A stretch of 32,262 nucleotides of DNA from UMGS1474 sp050946775. Its GTDB lineage: Bacteria; Bacillota; Clostridia; Oscillospirales; Acutalibacteraceae. Under the pieces are notes generated by a model. That model did not search any database. It saw only the letters and a list, made by a program, of their open reading frames with translations, and was not told where the DNA came from. The stretch is taken from the NCBI GenBank assembly GCA_050946775.1, contig JBMNVL010000006.1:1-32262 (forward strand), read 5' to 3'. Shown here in pieces: positions 13,829 to 22,015 of this stretch. The number at the start of each line of letters is the position of its first letter. Position 1 is the stretch's first letter. Both the position numbers and the translations under genes were made by a program.

Positions 13829-15040
13829 TCATTCGCCCCGGATCATGCCGGTGGTTTGTTCGCTGCCGGTGGGATAGGGCTTGGGCAGGGTCAGCGCGTA
13901 GAGATCGGCGGCGCGGTTTTCCAGCTCCCACACCGCTTTGGCGTCGCCGGTGAAGCCGTCGGTCTGCGACGCCCGGCCGATCAGCGGCAGGGTCGCGGTT
14001 TTGCGGGCGGCGTCGAGGATCTCCCGCCCGCGGGGCGAATACCCCAGCACCCGCAGATAGGGCGGGGCTTTTTGCGCCATATCCGCCGGGATCCCCAAAA
14101 ACGCGGCCCACAGCATCCGCCGGATGCGGGTCATGGGGTAGCGTTTGGTCTTGATCGCCTGCTCCAGCTCCTCCCACGAGCCGGCGGCGGCAACGGCGCT
14201 GGCCACCCGGTTTTCCAGCCCTTCGCCCATGCCGGGGACGGCGGCCAGATCTTCGGCGGACATCCGCCGCAGATGGGCCAGCACGCCACGCTCCAGCCGG
14301 GCGGTCTCGGCGGGGCAACGCCCGGCGTCGGCCGCTTCGCTGAGATACCGGAAGGCGCCCCGGGGGATATAGGGCGCGGCACCCAGCAGCTTGCCCGAGC
14401 CGATCATCCGGCGCAGATACCCGGCCGACGCGGTGTCGCCCAGCGGCACCAGATCGTCGTGCCCGGCGCCGGTACGTTCCACCGTAAAGGGGATGATGGA
14501 GGAGCCCAGCGCCCGCAGGGCTTTGAGATATTCAATGGCGAGGATGTTGTTGGGATGGGCCAGCAGATCGGCGGTTTTCTCCCCGGCGATCTCCGCCACC
14601 GCCATCTGCCGCGCCTCGGGAAAGGCGATCCCGCCGCCCATCCGGTAGCGAAGCAGGGTGGAAAACCGGTCGCTTTCCAGCACGTCGACCACCTTTTGCA
14701 GCGGTGCGATGGCGCCGCATTCGCTGCCAAAGGCGATGGCGTCGACGCAGCCGAGGGCCTCCAGCAGCGCCACGCCGCCCCGGGCGAACCCCTCGGCCGA
14801 GGAGAGCGACCAGGCGGTCGGCAGCTCCACCACCAGATCCACCCCGGCGGCCAGCGCCGCCTTGACCCGGTCGGGCTTGGGCAGCAGCGCCGGTTCGCCC
14901 CGCTGCACAAAGTTGCCGCTCATTACCGCCGCCACGTGGGTGGCCTCGCACCCGCCTTTTTCGGCGCGTACCCGCTCGATCAGGTTGCGATGGCCGTTGT
15001 GAAAGGGGTTGAATTCGGCAACAATTCCGGCAATTTTCAA
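13829..15040 (-). CDS. tmcAL: tRNA(Met) cytidine acetate ligase TmcAL
   Basis: A 403-residue enzyme (formerly YlbM, DUF795) that uses ATP and acetate to make N4-acetylcytidine at C34 of elongator tRNA-Met, which keeps CAU from misreading AUA. The N-terminus, GIVAEFNPFHNGH, is the nucleotidyltransferase HxGH-type motif (His14, His17). VMSGNFVQRGEPALLPK, DLVVELP and FGSECG are strong family signatures. Length is normal. The start is a TTG at 15040, with GAAAGGGCGGG just upstream on the minus strand. It diverges from ackA, and the two promoters overlap. The shared metabolite acetate makes this pairing meaningful. Confidence 0.95.
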   Translation of the reverse strand: MKIAGIVAEFNPFHNGHRNLIERVRAEKGGCEATHVAAVMSGNFVQRGEPALLPKPDRVKAALAAGVDLVVELPTAWSLSSAEGFARGGVALLEALGCVDAIAFGSECGAIAPLQKVVDVLESDRFSTLLRYRMGGGIAFPEARQMAVAEIAGEKTADLLAHPNNILAIEYLKALRALGSSIIPFTVERTGAGHDDLVPLGDTASAGYLRRMIGSGKLLGAAPYIPRGAFRYLSEAADAGRCPAETARLERGVLAHLRRMSAEDLAAVPGMGEGLENRVASAVAAAGSWEELEQAIKTKRYPMTRIRRMLWAAFLGIPADMAQKAPPYLRVLGYSPRGREILDAARKTATLPLIGRASQTDGFTGDAKAVWELENRAADLYALTLPKPYPTGSEQTTGMIRGE

Positions 15041-15059
15041 AAAAATCCCGCCCTTTCTC

Positions 15060-15088
15060 TTGCAAAACGCGTTTGATTATATTATATT
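15060..15088 (+). promoter_or_regulatory. Promoter of ackA
   Basis: TTGCAA (15060-15065) and TATATT (15083-15088) are 17 bases apart and lie about 50 bases before the ackA start. Confidence 0.65.
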
Positions 15089-15114
15089 ATACTTTGGTTT
15101 GTATCAAAAATCAA
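15086..15114 (-). promoter_or_regulatory. Promoter of tmcAL, overlapping that of ackA
   Basis: On the minus strand TTGATT (15114-15109) is followed after 17 bases by TATAAT (15091-15086). The -10 box shares bases with the -10 region of the ackA promoter on the other strand, so the two may compete for polymerase. Confidence 0.65.
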
Positions 15115-15140
15115 CACCGAAGAAAGGAACGAAACCCTTT

Positions 15141-16343
15141 ATGAAGATTCTGGTTATCAACGCCGGCAGCTCGTCGCTGAAATATCAGCTGATCGATATG
15201 ACCGACGAATCCATGCTGGCCAAGGGCAACTGCGAACGCATCGGCATCGACGGCAAGTTTACCCACAAGACCGCCGCCGGGGTGGAGATCAAAAAGGACG
15301 TCGCCATGCCCGACCACACCACCGCCTTCGGGGTGGTGAAAGAGGCGCTGACCACCGGCGAGGGCAAGGTGATCGACGATCTGTCGGAGGTGACCGCCAT
15401 CGGCCACCGGATCGTGCAGGGCGGCGCCCGGTTCGACCGCTCGGTGCTGGTCGACGAGGACGTCATCCAGGGCATCGCCGATTACGCCGCGCTGGCGCCG
15501 CTGCACAACAAAGCCCACGTGCAGGGCATCCGCGCCGCCATCGCCGCCTTCGGCGACAAGATCCCGCAGGTGGTGGTGTTCGACACCGCCTTCCATCAGA
15601 CCATGCCGCCCAAGGCGTACCTGTTCGGCCTGCCCTACGAGTATTACGAAAAATACGCCGTGCGCCGCTACGGCTTCCACGGCACCTCCCACCGCTTCGT
15701 CAGCAAGCGCTGCTGCGAGCTGCTGGGCAAGCCCGACGGAAAGGACACCCGCATCATCTCCCTGCACCTGGGCAACGGCTCGTCCATCGCCGCCATCAAG
15801 GACGGCAAGGTGATCGACACCACCATGGGCCTGACCCCGCTGGACGGCTTTATGATGGGCACCCGCTCGGGCGCGGTCGATCCCTCGGCGGTCACCTTTG
15901 TGATGGCCAAGGAGAATCTGTCTCCCGCCGAGATGGACATCATCCTCAACAAAAAATCCGGTATGCTGGGGATCTCCGGTCTGTCCAGCGACGACAGGGA
16001 TATCGACGCCGCCGTTCAGCAGGGCAACGAACGGGCCAAGCTGGCGTGGGATATGCGCACCTATCAGATCCTCAAATACGTCGGCGGCTACATCGCCGCG
16101 CTGGGCGGGGTAGACGCGCTGATCTTCACCGCCGGCATCGGCGAAAACCAGCCCACCGTCCGCAAGGAGATCATGGAAGGGCTGGCCTATATGGGGGTCA
16201 AGCCCGATCTGGAGGCCAACAAGGTCCACGGCAAGGAGACCGAGATCTCGGCGCCCGATTCGGCGGTCAAATGCTACGTGATCCCCACCAACGAGGAGCT
16301 GGTCATCGCCCGCGATACCAAAGCCATCGTTGAAGCGCTGTAA
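15141..16343 (+). CDS. ackA: Acetate kinase
   Basis: A 400-residue ASKHA-fold kinase that converts acetyl phosphate and ADP to acetate and ATP, the main substrate-level phosphorylation step of acetate fermentation. Motifs are intact: VINAGSSSLKYQL (Asn7), HRIVQGGARF, FDTAFHQTMP, RRYGFHGTSHR, HLGNGSSIAAIKDG, DTTMGLTPLDG with TRSGAVDP, and IFTAGIGENQ. ATG 15141 matches the family start; an in-frame extension upstream runs through the promoter and is rejected. AAAGGA lies upstream. The usual partner pta is not adjacent, so acetyl phosphate must come from a gene elsewhere. A strong terminator follows. Confidence 0.97.
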   Translation: MKILVINAGSSSLKYQLIDMTDESMLAKGNCERIGIDGKFTHKTAAGVEIKKDVAMPDHTTAFGVVKEALTTGEGKVIDDLSEVTAIGHRIVQGGARFDRSVLVDEDVIQGIADYAALAPLHNKAHVQGIRAAIAAFGDKIPQVVVFDTAFHQTMPPKAYLFGLPYEYYEKYAVRRYGFHGTSHRFVSKRCCELLGKPDGKDTRIISLHLGNGSSIAAIKDGKVIDTTMGLTPLDGFMMGTRSGAVDPSAVTFVMAKENLSPAEMDIILNKKSGMLGISGLSSDDRDIDAAVQQGNERAKLAWDMRTYQILKYVGGYIAALGGVDALIFTAGIGENQPTVRKEIMEGLAYMGVKPDLEANKVHGKETEISAPDSAVKCYVIPTNEELVIARDTKAIVEAL

Positions 16344-16358
16344 AAAAGAAAGCGAAAA

Positions 16359-16390
16359 ATCCCCCGGCCGGTCGGCCGGGGGATCTTTTT
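16359..16390 (+). terminator. Terminator of ackA
   Basis: ATCCCCCGGCC (16359-16369) and GGCCGGGGGAT (16374-16384) form an 11-bp stem with a GGTC loop, followed by CTTTTT. Confidence 0.92.
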
Positions 16391-16460
16391 GCGTTTCAAA
16401 GAAGCGGTTTGTATGGCTCTCCTTGAGTAAACGCCAATGGAATACGATACGTCTTTTGGA

Positions 16461-16542
16461 ACGTCATTCTGAGGAGCGGAAGCGACGAAGAATCTTAGCG
16501 GGCAAGCCGTTTTTAAGATCCTTCGCTTCGCTCAGGATGACG
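16461..16542. repeat. Repeat family C, convergent pair 3
   Basis: A diverged copy (16461-16497, GTCATTCTGAGGAGCGGAAG) faces a standard copy (16515-16542) with the CTTCGCTTCGCTCAGGATG core. Here the order of orientations is inverted relative to the pairs at 392-470 and 3068-3146. The rest of the gap 16391-16645 shows no gene. Confidence 0.65.
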
Positions 16543-16645
16543 TGCCGCAAGTGTTGCGATTGAATCCGTACTTATTTTCTGGGGGAGCTGGCGGCGAAGT
16601 CGACTGAGGCTCTTCTTCTGTGAGCAGACAGCCGCGCCCAAACGG

Positions 16646-17299
16646 TCAGGCGGCCTTTTTGTCGAGCTTGTCGTACACCCGCCGTCCCAGCGGCAGCAGC
16701 CAGGCGCCCACCGAGTTGCCCAGCGTGGCGGCCAGGATGCTGACAAGCATCTCCCACGAGAAGATGCCGGCGATGGCGAAATAGGCCATGTTGGCGACGA
16801 CGTGCTCGAATCCCGCCAGGATAAAGACCGCCACCGGCAGGAAGGTGGCCAGATACCGCTGCAGCGGATGCTTCGCCTTTTGGTTGGTGTCGCCGGCGAC
16901 GAACATCAAAAATCCGCAGAAGACCGCCAGCACGAAGGTGTGCCAAAAGGCGTCGCCCAGCTTGATATCACACAGCGCCGCGGCTTTCTGCCGCCAGGCG
17001 TCGGCCACCGCCGGGCGGGCAAAAGCGGCCGCCAGCCATCCGGTCGCCGCCGCGCCGATGAAGTTGCCGATCCAGGTGATCCCCAGCTCCGGCAAAAAGG
17101 CGGCGTTTTTCTCAACGAGAAACCCGATTTTGCCGGTGTACAGCGACAGCCCGAAGTTGAAGATGGAAAACAACCCGATGCCGAACAGGAACGCGCCCAG
17201 CATCTTGTGGTCGGGCAGCAGCGCCAGATAGACCAGCGCTCCGACGGCGATGCAAAAGCCGGCCAGAATGGATTTGATCAATGTGGAAAGATGCTTCAT
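16646..17299 (-). CDS. Formate/nitrite transporter (FNT) family channel, short form
   Basis: A 217-residue membrane protein with about six helices. GFEHVVANMAYF (about residues 163-174) closely matches the FNT signature, and TLGNSVGAWLLP near the end is the conserved Gly-Asn motif of the last helix. The first-half motif is NFGLSLYTGKIGF where FocA-type channels have ELFTGN, so the pore may prefer another small monovalent anion such as acetate, lactate or hydrosulfide. At 217 residues it is shorter than the usual 260-290; loops are trimmed rather than helices lost. GAGAGGG lies upstream of the ATG. It stands alone on the minus strand beside ackA, which suggests export of a fermentation acid. 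Confidence 0.85.
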   Translation of the reverse strand: MKHLSTLIKSILAGFCIAVGALVYLALLPDHKMLGAFLFGIGLFSIFNFGLSLYTGKIGFLVEKNAAFLPELGITWIGNFIGAAATGWLAAAFARPAVADAWRQKAAALCDIKLGDAFWHTFVLAVFCGFLMFVAGDTNQKAKHPLQRYLATFLPVAVFILAGFEHVVANMAYFAIAGIFSWEMLVSILAATLGNSVGAWLLPLGRRVYDKLDKKAA

Positions 17300-17364
17300 A
17301 GTCTGATCCCTCTCAACGTGTTTTTCTCATCTTACCACATTTTCCGACAGAAAACAACCGGCTT

Positions 17365-19737
17365 TCAGGAAAAGATCGCCGTCCAGGTGTCGGCGTCGAT
17401 CAGCCCGGTCGCCGGCAGACCGATCGCCTGCTGGAAGGCGGCCACCGTCTGGCGGGTGGCGGCGCCGTAAAGGGCGCGCTCGTTCAGGGCTTTTTGGGAG
17501 CAGGCGGATTTGGCGGCCAGCGCCTTTTTGGCCGCCAGCACCCCGTCGCCGTAGCTGCCGGGGATCAGCGGCCGCCCGGGATAGGCCGTCGCCGGCTCGA
17601 AAGCGGCGCGGCTCATTACCGGCGCGGCCTGCGGGTCGGACATAGCGCCGCGGGTGATCACCGGCAGACAGCCGCCGCGCACCGCGGCCGCGACCGAGGA
17701 AAGGGCGCTCCAGGTCTGAGTGCCGACGATCCCGTCGGCGGTCAGCCCGAAGATCTGCTGAAAGGCGATCACCGCTCTTCCGGTCGCCGGGCCGAACCGG
17801 CCGTCCACCGTCACCGCCGGGATGACGGGCATCGCCCGCCGGGCGGTGTTCAGGGCGTTTTGAATATACCGCACGTTGTCACCGGCGTTGCCGGGACGCA
17901 CCGGGGCGCCGGGATAGGGACGGGTCTGCCCGTCGGAGGAGGACAGGATGCAGTCCCGCCGCACGGCGGTATAAATGGTGTTCAGCGCGTTCCAGGTCAG
18001 CCGCCCGACGACCCCGTCGGCCGACAGCCCGAAGATCCGCTGAAAGGCCCGCACCGCCCGGTCGGTCGCCGGGCCGAAGGCGCCGTCCACCACCACGGCG
18101 GGGATTTGCTTGAAGACGGTGGCGATATGCCGCAGCAGGGTCTGGACGTACCGCACGTCGGCGCCCGACGACCCCTGCCGCAGCAGGGTGCCGGGGAAAT
18201 CCCGCACCGGGACGTCGCCGTCCGGATCGTCGGGATCCTCGTCCTTGACCCCCATGTAAACGGCGACGATCCGGTTCCAGGTGGCCTCGCCGACGATCCC
18301 GTCGACGGTCAGCCCGTAGAAGGACTGGAAGGCCCGCACGGCGTTTTCGGTCTGCGGGCCGAACCGGCCGTCGGCGGACAGGTTGGGGATGGCGTTGTTG
18401 TAAGCGGCGACGGTCTGCAGATAAAACTGCATCGCCTGGACGTCGGAGCCGACGTCGCCCCGGCGCAAAGGCGTGCCGGGATAGGTGAATTCGTTGTACA
18501 CGGGACGTTCTCCTTCCGATTCCAATTCGCCCAGCCGGGTGACGCCGGTGTAGATCGACGAGATCCGGTACCAGGTGTTTTTGCCGACGACCCCGTCGGC
18601 GGTCAGTTGAAAGATCCGCTGAAACGCCCGCACCTGCGCCCCGGTGGCCGAGCCGAAATTGCCGTCCACCGTCACGGTGGGGATGGCGGGATAGTTGCGG
18701 GCGATCCGGTTGAGCTGGCGCTGGACGGTGCGCACCGCCTCGCCGGACGAGCCGACCCGCAGCGGCGTGCCGGGATAAGAGGGCTGGACGCTTTGGCGCA
18801 CCGGCTCGTTGACGATTTCGATGCTGCCGTAGTAAAATTCGAGGATCTGCCGGGCCGACAGTCCCTGGTTGGCCAGCCCCACGCTGCCCCATTGGGACAA
18901 CCCGTTGCAGGTGACGGTGGTGCCGTTGCAGTAGGTGGCAAACAGCGGCTCCAGCCGTCCGGGACGGCGGACGTACATGGTGAACAGCTCGTCGACCTCG
19001 TCGGAAATGCTCTGGAAAAAGTTGCGTCCGTAGACGAAGGCCTGATCGAAGGCGGTGGAGGAGGTGATGTCGAAGTTGTATCCCCGGGAGGGATACCATT
19101 CGGTGAAGACCCGGTTGAGGGTCAGGGAGATCTGCGCCAAAATATTGGCGCGGATGGCGGCGCGGGGCCAGGTGGGGTAGATCTCGCTGCAGGCGACGTT
19201 TTTTATGTAGTCGATGAAGGGGACGGTGACGTTGCGGGCGTTGGCGTTCGGCGCGCCGAGATGCACCGTGATCTCGGTGGGGATGAACACCCGCGACAGC
19301 ACCCGGGAACCGGGAACGTCCCCGGGCGGTTCGGGCGGCGGCGTGGTATCGCCGGTCAGGTTGGTGGGAGTAACGGTGTAGGTCAGGGTATCGCCGCTGT
19401 CGCCCATCGGCAGGGGCAGCATCTCCACCGGCAGCACCGATTCCTCCCCGGCGAACACCTGCACGTTCTCCACCCGGATGGTGTAGTATCCTGCGGCGGA
19501 CGCCTCCACGTCGCAGACGGTGTAAGGGCGGTCGTCGCCCGGGCTTTGGGACAGGGCGGCCTCGGGCGCGGACAGGGTCAGCCGTTCGGTCAACCCGCAG
19601 GCGTCGGGCAGCAGCGTTTCGTCCTGCAGCACGGCGCCGTTTTTGGCGGTCACGAGGATGCGGGCGTCGTCCACCGAAAACGCTTCCGATGCGGCGCGGG
19701 CGGTCACGACCAGAGTTCCAGTCGGCAATCGAATCAT
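17365..19737 (-). CDS. SleC-like cortex-lytic protein with five peptidoglycan-binding repeats
   Basis: A 790-residue protein. Residues 1-120 form a beta domain like the N-terminus of clostridial SleC. Residues about 150-318 match the SpoIID/SleC catalytic region: NVACSEIYPTWPRAAIRANI places Glu185 at the catalytic position of SpoIID-type lytic transglycosylases, and NGLSQWGSVGLANQGL and ILEFYYG follow. Then come five PG_binding_1 repeats (from about 321 to the C-terminus), each starting YPGxPLRxG or similar and ending DGxFGPxT, AVRAFQ and DGIVGxxTW. No clear signal peptide is seen. SleC hydrolyses spore cortex during germination, so sporulation is suggested. The ribosome site AGAAAGG touches ATG 19737, so a TTG three codons on (19728) may be the real start. 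Confidence 0.85.
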   Translation of the reverse strand: MIRLPTGTLVVTARAASEAFSVDDARILVTAKNGAVLQDETLLPDACGLTERLTLSAPEAALSQSPGDDRPYTVCDVEASAAGYYTIRVENVQVFAGEESVLPVEMLPLPMGDSGDTLTYTVTPTNLTGDTTPPPEPPGDVPGSRVLSRVFIPTEITVHLGAPNANARNVTVPFIDYIKNVACSEIYPTWPRAAIRANILAQISLTLNRVFTEWYPSRGYNFDITSSTAFDQAFVYGRNFFQSISDEVDELFTMYVRRPGRLEPLFATYCNGTTVTCNGLSQWGSVGLANQGLSARQILEFYYGSIEIVNEPVRQSVQPSYPGTPLRVGSSGEAVRTVQRQLNRIARNYPAIPTVTVDGNFGSATGAQVRAFQRIFQLTADGVVGKNTWYRISSIYTGVTRLGELESEGERPVYNEFTYPGTPLRRGDVGSDVQAMQFYLQTVAAYNNAIPNLSADGRFGPQTENAVRAFQSFYGLTVDGIVGEATWNRIVAVYMGVKDEDPDDPDGDVPVRDFPGTLLRQGSSGADVRYVQTLLRHIATVFKQIPAVVVDGAFGPATDRAVRAFQRIFGLSADGVVGRLTWNALNTIYTAVRRDCILSSSDGQTRPYPGAPVRPGNAGDNVRYIQNALNTARRAMPVIPAVTVDGRFGPATGRAVIAFQQIFGLTADGIVGTQTWSALSSVAAAVRGGCLPVITRGAMSDPQAAPVMSRAAFEPATAYPGRPLIPGSYGDGVLAAKKALAAKSACSQKALNERALYGAATRQTVAAFQQAIGLPATGLIDADTWTAIFS

Positions 19738-19920
19738 CCTTTCTGTTGAAAATGACGGGCCTCACTCCAGTGTATGAGCCGCGGGAGGAATGGTGCGCCG
19801 GGCGGATCTTTTGCGGGCTTTCGTCCAATAGGATCCTGGCGCAAACGTCCACCGCCTGCCTTTGCGGACGTTTTATCATGCGTTTTTCAACGGATTTTTC
19901 CAATTCCTTTCCCAAACCTC

Positions 19921-19949
19921 TTGCAAATCCCGGAAAAATAGGGTACAAT
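19921..19949 (+). promoter_or_regulatory. Promoter of the glycolytic operon
   Basis: TTGCAA (19921-19926) and TACAAT (19944-19949) are 17 bases apart, about 50 bases before pgk. The rest of 19750-19920 holds no gene; an 8-bp stem AAACGTCC/GGACGTTT at 19843-19873 followed by TAT may be a weak terminator. Confidence 0.8.
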
Positions 19950-20000
19950 ATGCAATTGAGCGTTATGTTTTTAACAATCCAACACAGAAAGGGTGCTTTT

Positions 20001-21197
20001 ATGAACTATCTCAACAAGAAAACCATCGAGGATATCGACGTACAGGGCAAGAAAGTCCTGGTGCGGTGCGATTTCAACGTCCCGCTGGCGAACGGCGTCA
20101 TCACCGACGACAAGCGTATCCGGGAATCCCTGCCCACCATCCGCTATCTGGCGGAGCATGGCGCGGCGGTCATTCTGTGCTCCCATCTGGGCCGTCCGAA
20201 GGAGGACGACGAGGAGTCCAAAAAGGCCGCCACTCTGGCGCCGGTCGCCAAACGGCTCGGCGAGCTGCTGGGCAAGGACGTGAAATTCACCACCGATATC
20301 GTGGGTGACGAGGCGCAGGCCGCGGCCGCGGCGCTCAAGCCCGGCGAGATCCTGATGATCGAGAACGTCCGCTTCTTCAAGGCCGAGACCAAAAACGATC
20401 CCGACTACGCCAAAAAACTGGCGTCGCTGGCCGATATCTTCGTCAACGACGCCTTCGGCACGGCGCACCGCGCCCACGCCTCCACCGCCGGCGTGGCCGA
20501 TTATCTGCCCGCCGTGTGCGGCTATCTGATCCAAAAAGAGATCACCATCATGGGCGGCGCTCTGGCCAATCCCAAACGCCCCTTCGTCGCCATCCTGGGC
20601 GGCGCCAAGGTGTCGGATAAGATCGGCGTCATCACTAATCTGATCGACAAGGTGGATACCCTGATCATCGGCGGCGCCATGGCGTACACCTTCAACGCCG
20701 CCCGCGGCCAGAAGATTGGCGCCTCCAAGTTTGAGGAGGACAAGGTTGAGCTGGCTAAAGAGATCCTCGCCAAGGCCGAGGCCAAGGGGATCAAATTCCT
20801 GCTGCCGGTCGACAACATGGCGGCCGACGCGTTTGACGAAAACGCCAACACCAAGGTGTTCGAGGGCGATATCGACGACGGCTGGATGGGGCTGGACATC
20901 GGCCCGAAGACCCAGGCGCTTTACGCCGAGGCGGTCAAGGACGCCGGCACCGTCGTGTGGAACGGTCCGATGGGCGTTTTTGAGATGGCGCCCTTCGCCA
21001 AGGGCACCATCGCCGTGGCCAAGGCGATCGCCGACAGCGACGCCATCTCCATCATCGGCGGCGGCGATTCCGCGGCCGCGGTGGAGCAGCTCGGCTTTGC
21101 CGACAAGATGACCCACATCTCCACCGGCGGCGGCGCGTCGCTGGAGTTCCTGGAGGGCAAGGTCCTGCCGGGCATCGCCTGCTTGGAGGAGAAATAA
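20001..21197 (+). CDS. pgk: Phosphoglycerate kinase
   Basis: A 398-residue enzyme that converts 1,3-bisphosphoglycerate and ADP to 3-phosphoglycerate and ATP. VLVRCDFNVPL (substrate Asp and Asn), SHLGRPK, the basic-patch stretch ending AHRAHAST, the nucleotide-binding AILGGAKVSDKI and the C-terminal IIGGGDSAAAVEQL are all present. ATG 20001 follows AGAAAGGGTG; a long open upstream extension crosses the promoter and is not used. It heads a pgk-tpiA-gpmI run; gapA, often first in such operons, is missing here. Confidence 0.97.
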   Translation: MNYLNKKTIEDIDVQGKKVLVRCDFNVPLANGVITDDKRIRESLPTIRYLAEHGAAVILCSHLGRPKEDDEESKKAATLAPVAKRLGELLGKDVKFTTDIVGDEAQAAAAALKPGEILMIENVRFFKAETKNDPDYAKKLASLADIFVNDAFGTAHRAHASTAGVADYLPAVCGYLIQKEITIMGGALANPKRPFVAILGGAKVSDKIGVITNLIDKVDTLIIGGAMAYTFNAARGQKIGASKFEEDKVELAKEILAKAEAKGIKFLLPVDNMAADAFDENANTKVFEGDIDDGWMGLDIGPKTQALYAEAVKDAGTVVWNGPMGVFEMAPFAKGTIAVAKAIADSDAISIIGGGDSAAAVEQLGFADKMTHISTGGGASLEFLEGKVLPGIACLEEK

Positions 21198-21198
21198 G

Positions 21199-21954
21199 AT
21201 GCGCAAATACGTGATTGCCGGAAACTGGAAAATGAACAAAACCCCCGCGCAGGCGACGGCGCTGATCAACGAGATCAAGCCGCTGGTGGAAAACGCCGCC
21301 TGCGACGTGGTGGTGGGCGTGCCCTTCGTCGATCTGCCGGCCGCGCTGGAGGCCACCAAGGGCACCCGCATCGGCGTGGCGGCGCAAAACTGCCACTGGG
21401 CGGTGAGCGGCGCCTTCACCGGCGAAGTCTCCGCCGAAATGCTGCGGGAAATGGGCGTGGGCTACGTCATTCTCGGCCACAGCGAGCGGCGCACCTATTT
21501 CGGGGATACCGACGTAACGGTGCGCGACCGGGTGCGCGCCGCGCTGGATCAGGGGCTGACCGTGATCCTGTGCGTGGGCGAGTATCTCGAGCAGCGGGAA
21601 CAGGGCGTCACCGGCGAGGTGGTCGCCAGCCAGGTCAAGATCGCGCTGGGCGGGGTGTCGGCGGAGGAAATGAGCCGGATCATCATCGCCTACGAGCCGG
21701 TCTGGGCGATCGGCACCGGCCGCACCGCCACCGCCGAACAGGCCAACGAGGTCTGCAAGCTGATCCGCGGCGTTATCGCCGGGCTGTACGATGAAACCGT
21801 CGCCGGGGCGACGGTCATCCAGTACGGCGGCTCGATGAACGCCGGCAACGCGGCCGAGCTGCTGGCCCAGCCCGACGTCGACGGCGGACTGATCGGCGGC
21901 GCTTCGCTGAAAGCCCCCGATTTCGCCACCATCGTGGCCGCGGCCAAGCGGTAA
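21199..21954 (+). CDS. tpiA: Triosephosphate isomerase
   Basis: A 251-residue TIM barrel that interconverts dihydroxyacetone phosphate and glyceraldehyde 3-phosphate. Catalytic residues are Lys11 (GNWKMNK), His94 (LGHSERR) and Glu166 (AYEPVWAIGTG); the phosphate loop YGGSMN is near the end. Only one base separates it from the pgk stop, with GAGGAGAAATAAG as ribosome site inside the end of pgk, so translation is probably coupled. Confidence 0.97.
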   Translation: MRKYVIAGNWKMNKTPAQATALINEIKPLVENAACDVVVGVPFVDLPAALEATKGTRIGVAAQNCHWAVSGAFTGEVSAEMLREMGVGYVILGHSERRTYFGDTDVTVRDRVRAALDQGLTVILCVGEYLEQREQGVTGEVVASQVKIALGGVSAEEMSRIIIAYEPVWAIGTGRTATAEQANEVCKLIRGVIAGLYDETVAGATVIQYGGSMNAGNAAELLAQPDVDGGLIGGASLKAPDFATIVAAAKR

Positions 21955-21967
21955 GAAGGATAACCGA

Positions 21968-22000
21968 GGGCTGCAGCGGGTCGCTGCAGCCCTTGTTGTT
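21968..22000 (+). terminator. Hairpin between tpiA and gpmI
   Basis: GGGCTGCAGC (21968-21977) and GCTGCAGCCC (21983-21992) form a perfect 10-bp stem with a GGGTC loop, followed by TTGTTGTT. It may end part of the transcripts and lower gpmI expression, or protect the upstream mRNA after processing. Confidence 0.6.
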
Positions 22001-22015
22001 AAAGGAGCAAACGAT

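Noticed and set aside
10062..14318. Very long open frame on the minus strand opposite the fucosidase gene
   Set aside because: It is a shadow of GC-rich codons of the fucosidase and tmcAL genes; its translation is Gly/Arg/Pro/His-rich with no family motif.
17494..19749. Long open frame on the plus strand opposite the SleC-like gene
   Set aside because: Low-complexity Gly/Arg/His composition; the minus-strand frame has clear domain motifs and repeats.
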